The notes below the pieces were generated by a model. That model ran no database searches, was not told the origin of the DNA, and worked only from the letters and a program-made list of their open reading frames with translations. The translations under genes were made by a program, and so were the position numbers. A stretch of DNA of 21,152 bases from an uncultured Methanobrevibacter sp. (lineage in GTDB: Archaea; Methanobacteriota; Methanobacteria; Methanobacteriales; Methanobacteriaceae): the NCBI GenBank assembly GCA_902783085.1, contig CACZPT010000007.1, positions 1 to 21,152 of the forward strand. Direction: 5' to 3'. Of this stretch, positions 15,928-21,152 are shown one piece after another. The stretch's first letter is position 1. The number at the start of each line of letters is the position of its first letter.

Positions 15928-15945
15928 TTTATCACGTAATAAATT

Positions 15946-16764
15946 TTATTTTTCAATTAAATTATCTAATCTATTAATAACATTGTCAATAGTTTCATCA
16001 CTATATTCTATTTTAATAGCTCCGAATTTACAAGTATTTACACAAAGTCCACAACATTTGCAGTTATCACTATCAATTGTTATCTTATTGTCTTTTAAAT
16101 TAATTGATTTAAACATACAAACATCTAAACAATTTCTACATAATCTACATTTATCATTATCCAGTTTTATTGACACTCCACTAAGTTTTTCTAATTTATC
16201 ACTTATATCATTATGTAAATTTGGATATACTTTCCACAAACAACAACATGGACAGCAATGACATATTGTTAAAAGACCATGGCCAGGTCTTACATTCATC
16301 CATACAGTATCGATTTTATTTCTACCAATAATATGAGTTAATCCAGCTTCATCGGCTTTATCAATTTGTGCTAAAGCTTCTTCTACACTGGCTTCTTTAC
16401 ATATTGACCTTGGTATTTTTTTACTTGTGGGGCCAATGAATATACAGCCTATATCATGAGGATAATCTTTACAGTCACTAGAAGTTCTACATAAACAGCT
16501 ATTCATGATAACAATATCTTCACTTCTTTTAACAACGCCTTTAATAATATCTGTTGGCAAAAATTCTGATTTTTCTGATTCAATTTTTTGATTGATATTT
16601 ATTGTATTTGGAATAACTACAATTTCATCATCTTCAAAAAGCATTTTATTGATAAGTTTTTTTGCCATTTTCGACTTTTTTGTAAGTCCAGCAATCCAAA
16701 ATCTCCAATTGAAGATTTTATTTACAAGAAAAATGCTTATTTCAGCAAAGCTAATTTTTTTCAT
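15946..16764 (-). CDS. Cysteine-rich 4Fe-4S protein with a CHCCPCCC motif
   Basis: The 272-residue iron-sulfur protein ends in a classic 2[4Fe-4S] ferredoxin module (C206/209/212/216 and C235/238/241/245). Before it lie two unusual Cys groups: MNSCLCRTSSDC with C90, C92, C98 plus C107, and CHCCPCCC at 168-175, six Cys within eight residues. This layout, with an EALAQIDKADEAGL helix between the groups, resembles a little-studied family of bacterial and archaeal 4Fe-4S proteins with CNCCxCCC-type motifs. I know no proven function; electron transfer or metal handling is a guess. The N-terminal 30 residues are amphipathic and aromatic but have no clear membrane span. GGAGTAAAAATG makes a strong start in which GGAG lies in the last codon of trmJ, two bases after whose stop the gene begins, so they are translationally linked. 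Confidence 0.8.
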   Translation of the reverse strand: MKKISFAEISIFLVNKIFNWRFWIAGLTKKSKMAKKLINKMLFEDDEIVVIPNTININQKIESEKSEFLPTDIIKGVVKRSEDIVIMNSCLCRTSSDCKDYPHDIGCIFIGPTSKKIPRSICKEASVEEALAQIDKADEAGLTHIIGRNKIDTVWMNVRPGHGLLTICHCCPCCCLWKVYPNLHNDISDKLEKLSGVSIKLDNDKCRLCRNCLDVCMFKSINLKDNKITIDSDNCKCCGLCVNTCKFGAIKIEYSDETIDNVINRLDNLIEK

Positions 16765-16766
16765 TT

Positions 16767-17672
16767 TTACTCCAGTTTCATTTTTAATCTTCGCAATATT
16801 CCTTTTAGCGTATGTGCTTCTCTGCCAGTTATATATGCCCTATTTATGATATTTCTAAAGGTTTTCAATCCATTTTTTTTCTTATGGTCGGGAATATCTA
16901 AACTGTTGATTAAATCATTCATATCTTTTAATATATATTCTTTTTCAATTCCAGTACTTTCTTCAAGACCCTCTACAGGATAATCATGCTTATTTTTAAA
17001 TAATTCATAAAATATAATTGCAGCTGCATGGGATATGTTTAAAATAGGGTATGTGGGGTCTGTTGGAATTGAAACACAAATATCACAATTTCCTATTTCT
17101 TCATTTGTAAGTCCATTTCCTTCTCTTCCGAAAAGGATAGCTGTTTTATTATTGATATTGATTGATTTTCCTAATTTTTCAGGTCTTATTGGGATTCTAG
17201 ATAAGTTATAACTACCTCCAGCTACTCCTGTAGATGCGACTTTAAAATCAATTCGCTGTGACTGATAAAATTCATCAAGAGTCTTGTAGATTTTAGCATT
17301 TTCAACAATATATTTTCCATGTGTGGCTTGATAAAATGCTTCGTCAGTAAGTGTTGGCGGATTAATTAAAACCAAATTTTTTAATCCGAAATTCGCCATT
17401 GTTCTTGCAAGAAAACCAACATTCCCTGGAGTTTCACATTCTACAAAGACAATATAAATATTGCTTTTAAACAAGTTAAGTTTTTTATTTTTTTCTTGTT
17501 TAGTCTGATGCAATTCTTTAATAGCTAATGATTGACTTCTTGGTTTTGATTTTTTTGTAGACGTTGCCTTTTTTTCAGTTTTTTCTTCTTTTTCAGGCGA
17601 ACTCATTGTTGTTGTTTCAACTACTTTTTGTTCACTTACTGCGGCATCTCCCAAGTTAATCATCTCATTCAT
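16767..17672 (-). CDS. trmJ: SPOUT (TrmH/TrmJ-type) tRNA 2'-O-methyltransferase
   Basis: The SPOUT-fold enzyme shows the three family motifs: TPGNVGFLARTMANFG at about 81-96, ILFGREGNGLTNEE at about 179-192, and IPTDPTYPILNISHAAAI at about 202-219. TrmJ uses S-adenosylmethionine to methylate the ribose of tRNA residue 32. A C-terminal alpha-helical tail (about 240-301) is also TrmJ-like. About 65 extra N-terminal residues, rich in Lys, Ser, Thr and Glu, precede the fold and look disordered. The start is uncertain: ATG at 17672 overlaps the upstream tfrB by eight bases, ATG at 17663 begins just after its stop, and neither has a good ribosome-binding site, so coupling to tfrB translation is likely. 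A farther in-frame start at 17732 would run deep into tfrB and was not used. Confidence 0.85.
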   Translation of the reverse strand: MNEMINLGDAAVSEQKVVETTTMSSPEKEEKTEKKATSTKKSKPRSQSLAIKELHQTKQEKNKKLNLFKSNIYIVFVECETPGNVGFLARTMANFGLKNLVLINPPTLTDEAFYQATHGKYIVENAKIYKTLDEFYQSQRIDFKVASTGVAGGSYNLSRIPIRPEKLGKSININNKTAILFGREGNGLTNEEIGNCDICVSIPTDPTYPILNISHAAAIIFYELFKNKHDYPVEGLEESTGIEKEYILKDMNDLINSLDIPDHKKKNGLKTFRNIINRAYITGREAHTLKGILRRLKMKLE

Positions 17673-19137
17673 ATGCTTTTTGTAATAATTCAAGTATGTG
17701 CATGACTTTAATATCACTTGCACCTGATGCATTTAATCCATCAGTTAAATTTTTCTGACAAAATGGACATATTGTAATGACTGCATCTGCTTTAGTTTTT
17801 TTAATCATTTCTGCTTTTGCTTTTGATAATTCCATAGCAATTTCAGGTTTTCCAGATTTTATTCCACCGCCTGCTCCACAGCATTGACAAGGATATTCCA
17901 TTTCTTTAAATTCAACACCTTTAATTTGTTCTATGATTTCTCTTGGCTGGTCTTTAATGCCTTGACCTCTTCCTAAATGACATGGGTCATGCCAAGTTAC
18001 AGTCATATCGACTTCTTTCATTTTGTCTGTATCTAGTTTATCAACTAAAAATTCACTTATGTCCATTACATTTAGTTTAGAACCATATTCTGGATGATTA
18101 TTTTTAAGGGTTGCACCGCAACCAGAACATAAGGTTAAAATAATGTCATAATCTTTAAAGATTTCTTTATTTTTATCAACCAATTCTTGCACGAGTTCTG
18201 TTTGTCCTGTCCTTAAAAGTGGGGATCCGCAACAAACTTGGCCTTCAGGCACATCAATTTCAATACCATTTGCTTTTAGAACATTTATTAAGGTATGACC
18301 TATATGCTGCATTTTATGGTCTAACATACAACCTGTAAATAAAGCAATTTTAGAATCTTTATAATTATCAATCTGGCTAATAAAGCTTTCTCCTTCACAA
18401 CTTACGGATCTGCCGGTATTTTTAATATTTTCATTAAATTCTACATGTTGGGCTAGAGGTCCTAACTTTCTATTGCATGCAATAGCTCTCATACGTTCGA
18501 TTGCATCACCAAATGTGTTAATATTTTTTGGACAAACAGCCATACATTTTCCACAGCTAGTACAATTATATAATCCTTCATTCAAACTTTCTTTTAGTCT
18601 ATCAAAATCTTCACGAGGGTCTGATTCAAATTTGGATATATATCTCATTATGTATGGTCCGCCAAATTCTTCAGTTGCTATATTTACAACAGGACAACTT
18701 GATAAACATGAATAACATTCAATACAACTTCTAACTTTTTTAGTGTTTTCACTATTCTGCTTATTAACACTTTCATTGATTTCATCATGATGTTGGCATT
18801 TAAGTGATAATTGTAAATCTTTAACTTTATTTTCAATTTCACTTCTATCAACAACTAAATCTTTAATAATAGGAAGTTTCAACGCTTCAATTCGAGCACA
18901 GTCTTTTATTTCTTTTTGACATGCAAGTGCCCCATTTCCATTAAACAAAATTCCACAAGATCCGCATTGGCCGGCTCTACATGAGCTTCTAAAACTTATA
19001 TCAGCATCATATTTTTCATTAATGGCCTGCAATGCATCTAAAACTTTCATTTGGGGTGTTTTTTCTATTTCATAACACTCCAGATGTGGTTTTTCATCAA
19101 TTGCTTTGTCGAATCTTGAAACATAAACTTTAATCAT
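17665..19137 (-). CDS. tfrB: Thiol:fumarate reductase (CoM/CoB) subunit B
   Basis: The 490-residue subunit combines a succinate dehydrogenase-type FeS subunit with a heterodisulfide reductase HdrB-like part. It has a [2Fe-2S] domain with C53/58/61/73, two [4Fe-4S] sites (C138/141/144/148 and C192/195/198/202), and two CCG domains (C270, C302-C303, C337/C340, and C386, C419-C420, C457/C460). This matches TfrB of Methanothermobacter in length and order. With flavoprotein TfrA it reduces fumarate to succinate using coenzymes M and B, forming the heterodisulfide; this feeds the incomplete reductive citric acid cycle to 2-oxoglutarate. TfrA is not in the window; the two are also unlinked in Methanothermobacter. 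GAGGG lies seven bases before the ATG. It heads the five-gene run and is divergent from iorA. Confidence 0.96.
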   Translation of the reverse strand: MIKVYVSRFDKAIDEKPHLECYEIEKTPQMKVLDALQAINEKYDADISFRSSCRAGQCGSCGILFNGNGALACQKEIKDCARIEALKLPIIKDLVVDRSEIENKVKDLQLSLKCQHHDEINESVNKQNSENTKKVRSCIECYSCLSSCPVVNIATEEFGGPYIMRYISKFESDPREDFDRLKESLNEGLYNCTSCGKCMAVCPKNINTFGDAIERMRAIACNRKLGPLAQHVEFNENIKNTGRSVSCEGESFISQIDNYKDSKIALFTGCMLDHKMQHIGHTLINVLKANGIEIDVPEGQVCCGSPLLRTGQTELVQELVDKNKEIFKDYDIILTLCSGCGATLKNNHPEYGSKLNVMDISEFLVDKLDTDKMKEVDMTVTWHDPCHLGRGQGIKDQPREIIEQIKGVEFKEMEYPCQCCGAGGGIKSGKPEIAMELSKAKAEMIKKTKADAVITICPFCQKNLTDGLNASGASDIKVMHILELLQKAYE

Positions 19138-19267
19138 TACATTCCCTCTATCAAAAATAACTATAAATTTATATTATATTTAGAACTTATTATTATAATA
19201 TATTATCTATTATAATATAAAATATAAATTTTATAATTTTTTATTAATTTTTTTGAGGATATATATA
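19138..19267. promoter_or_regulatory. Divergent tfrB/iorA promoter region
   Basis: The 130-bp gap is almost pure A/T. The minus strand has TATA-like AATATAATATAAATTT at about 19165-19180 for tfrB. The plus strand has AATATAAATT at 19221-19230 for iorA, giving an expected start near 19250, just before the GAGGA ribosome-binding site at 19255-19259. Other overlapping TATA-like stretches (19190-19220) make exact assignment unsafe. No GC-containing operator is visible. Confidence 0.5.
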
Positions 19268-21152
19268 ATGAATTTAAAAGAATTATTGACTGGAAAATCT
19301 GGTGAGAAACAATTTTTACTAGGTAATGAAGCAGCCGTAAGGGGTGTTATTGAGGCAGGTATTTCAGTTGCTGCTACATATCCAGGCACTCCTTCATCTG
19401 AGATTGGAAATATATTATCTTTATTGGCTAAGAATGCCAATATTTATTTTGAATTTTCAACTAATGAAAAAGTTGCTATGGAGGTTGCAGCAACCGCAGC
19501 TACATCAGGACTCCGTTCATTTACATTCATGAAACATGTAGGTATGAATGTGGCTAGCGATTCATTTATGACTACTGCTTATACTGGTGTTAATGGCGGA
19601 ATGGTTATTTTAGTAGCTGATGATCCTTCTTTATTTTCATCTCAAAATGAACAGGATACTCGTAATTATGCAAGATTAGCAAATGTGCCTTTATTGGAGC
19701 CATCCAACTGTCAGGAAGTTAAAGATATGGTTAAATATGCATTTGAGTTATCTGAAGAATATAAACTGCCGGTAATTGTTAGAACAACAACAAGAGTATC
19801 TCACATGCGTGGGGTTGTTGAATTTGGTGATGTTAAAGATAACTCTTCAAATGGGGATGACCATTGGATTAGGGGTCATTTTAATAAAGACCCATCTAAA
19901 TATGTTCCGGTCCCGGCATTTGCAGGTAAAATGCATGAAAATTTAGTTTCAAAAATGGATAAAATCAATAAAGTTAATAATAAATCTGATTTTAATAAAG
20001 TAACCTCATTTGGCGAAGATAAAAAATATGGGGTAATTGCATCAAGTAGTGCATATAATTATGCTCATGATGTAATTAAATTTAATAATTTGGATGCAGA
20101 TATCTTAAAATTAGGTTTTTCATATCCATTTCCTTATGATTTGGTTGCAGATTTTGTTAAAGATTTAGACGAAGTGTTCATTGTTGAAGAAGTTGATTCA
20201 ATAATTGAAAAAGAAGTTTTAGGAGTTATTGGATTAGAAAATATTAATGTTAAAGTTCATGGTAAATTGGATGGAACTTTACCTAAATGTTATGAATTTA
20301 ATTCAGATATTGTGGCTAGTGGTTTTGATAAAATCCTAAACTTCACCAATAAAGAAGAAATTAATTATACAAATAGTTTAAAGAAATTAAGTGAAAACAT
20401 TCCATCTAGGGCTCCGGTTTTATGTGCTGGTTGTCCTCACAGGGCAATGTACTATGGAATTAATATAGCTATTGGAGAATTAGGTTTAAAGACTTCTGAT
20501 GTAATATTTGCTTCAGATATTGGATGTTATACGTTGGGAATTAATCCACCGTATAATACTGCAGATTACTTGTTATCAATGGGTTCTAGTGTTGGTGACG
20601 GTTGCGGATTTTCTATATCAACAGATCAAAAAGTAGCTAGTTTTATTGGAGATTCTACATTTTTCCACAGTGGTATTTCTCCATTAATCAATGCGGTTCA
20701 CAATAAGCATAATTTTGTTTTAACGGTATTGGATAATAGGATTACTGCAATGACTGGGGGTCAACCAAATCCTGGGATTCCTGTTGATGGAATGGGCGAT
20801 GAAGCTCCTGAAATTTCAATTCGTAAATTAGCTCTTGCATGTGGAGTTGATTATGTGCGTGTTATCAATCCATTTAATCTAGAACAAGTTGTTAAAACAT
20901 ATAAAGAAGCATTCCAACGTGATGACACTGCAGTTATTATTTCAAAAGCTCCATGTACTTTAATTAAAGGTTTAAATAAAAAACCTCCTGTTAAGATTAT
21001 TCAATCAAATTGTAATCATTGTGATAAATGTGTAAGTGAGCTTGCATGTCCTGCAATTTCAAAGATTGGTGGTAAAATTGAAATTGATTCATCATCATGC
21101 GATGGATGTGGAGTTTGTATTCAAGTTTGTAAATATGGTGCTTTGGAGGTGG
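19268..21152 (+). CDS. iorA: Indolepyruvate:ferredoxin oxidoreductase alpha subunit (3' end cut by window)
   Basis: The open frame runs from the ATG at 19268 to the window end, 628 codons without a stop, close to the full family length. It has the pyruvate:ferredoxin oxidoreductase-type N-terminal domain (YPGTPSSEIGN at about 38-48). The thiamine-diphosphate part has GCPHRAMYYG near 388-397, and GDSTFFHSG with a following VLDN near 460-480. Two [4Fe-4S] sites close it, CxxCxxCx5C near 582-594 and CDGCGVCIQVC near 611-621. With IorB, expected just downstream, it interconverts aryl pyruvates and aryl-acetyl-CoA using ferredoxin; methanogens can run this in the synthetic direction for aromatic amino acids. 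GAGGA lies eight bases before the ATG. Confidence 0.96.
   Translation, partial: MNLKELLTGKSGEKQFLLGNEAAVRGVIEAGISVAATYPGTPSSEIGNILSLLAKNANIYFEFSTNEKVAMEVAATAATSGLRSFTFMKHVGMNVASDSFMTTAYTGVNGGMVILVADDPSLFSSQNEQDTRNYARLANVPLLEPSNCQEVKDMVKYAFELSEEYKLPVIVRTTTRVSHMRGVVEFGDVKDNSSNGDDHWIRGHFNKDPSKYVPVPAFAGKMHENLVSKMDKINKVNNKSDFNKVTSFGEDKKYGVIASSSAYNYAHDVIKFNNLDADILKLGFSYPFPYDLVADFVKDLDEVFIVEEVDSIIEKEVLGVIGLENINVKVHGKLDGTLPKCYEFNSDIVASGFDKILNFTNKEEINYTNSLKKLSENIPSRAPVLCAGCPHRAMYYGINIAIGELGLKTSDVIFASDIGCYTLGINPPYNTADYLLSMGSSVGDGCGFSISTDQKVASFIGDSTFFHSGISPLINAVHNKHNFVLTVLDNRITAMTGGQPNPGIPVDGMGDEAPEISIRKLALACGVDYVRVINPFNLEQVVKTYKEAFQRDDTAVIISKAPCTLIKGLNKKPPVKIIQSNCNHCDKCVSELACPAISKIGGKIEIDSSSCDGCGVCIQVCKYGALEV

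Noticed and set aside
17673..17732. Longer start for trmJ
   Set aside because: It would overlap tfrB by 68 bases and has no ribosome-binding site; starts at 17672 or 17663 fit the gene order better.
1..21152. tRNA, rRNA, IS elements, integrase or prophage genes
   Set aside because: I looked for conserved tRNA arms, transposase or integrase motifs and terminal inverted repeats and saw none; a covariance-model scan could still find a small RNA.

Overview
The window looks like a chromosome segment of a methanogenic archaeon of the order Methanobacteriales, most likely Methanobrevibacter or a close relative. The DNA is very AT-rich. It encodes a large adhesin-like surface protein and a secreted protein with a pseudomurein-binding-type repeat. 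It also encodes thiol:fumarate reductase subunit TfrB, archaeal SepF, a 2-phosphoglycerate kinase-family protein and archaeal-type GlyRS. Promoters are TATA-type and many starts are preceded by GGAG or GGTGA Shine-Dalgarno sequences. Genus assignment is inference from gene content, not a database match.

Region 1 (1-8000) is the cell-surface and accessory part. A small acidic triple zinc-ribbon protein, an aquaporin and a secreted, C-terminally anchored pseudomurein-binding-type protein lie on the minus strand. A 463-bp gene-free AT-rich region then separates them from a divergent plus-strand gene of about 1646 residues. That protein is an adhesin-like surface protein with a signal peptide, a Pmp-like beta-helix, eight DUF11-type repeats of about 118 residues and a C-terminal membrane anchor. 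A hairpin plus T-tract follows it.

Region 2 (8000-13620) holds information-processing and cell-division genes. They are: an acidic protein that reads as a divergent histone fold with an extra C-terminal helix, behind a strong TATA box; a convergent, overlapping pair encoding a 2-phosphoglycerate kinase-family protein and a ZPR1 zinc-finger protein; a DUF1611 P-loop protein with a TTG start, directly followed by sepF; a TatD-like hydrolase; and a FilR1/DUF1724-type winged-helix regulator.

Region 3 (13630-19137) is a tight minus-strand run, tfrB - trmJ - Fe-S protein - dcd - glyS, with gaps of -8 to 18 bases. It is probably one transcript mixing fumarate reduction, tRNA methylation, a cysteine-rich iron-sulfur protein, dUMP supply and glycine charging. 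A perfect 27-nt palindrome covers both stop codons where it converges with the regulator gene. Region 4 (19138-21152) is a divergent AT-rich promoter region and iorA, the indolepyruvate:ferredoxin oxidoreductase alpha subunit, cut by the window end.

No rRNA, tRNA, CRISPR array, insertion sequence or integrase was recognised. The least explained items are the histone-like protein, the cysteine-rich Fe-S protein, the DUF1611-SepF pair, the N-terminal domain of the pseudomurein-binding-type protein, and the recently homogenised DUF11 repeats.
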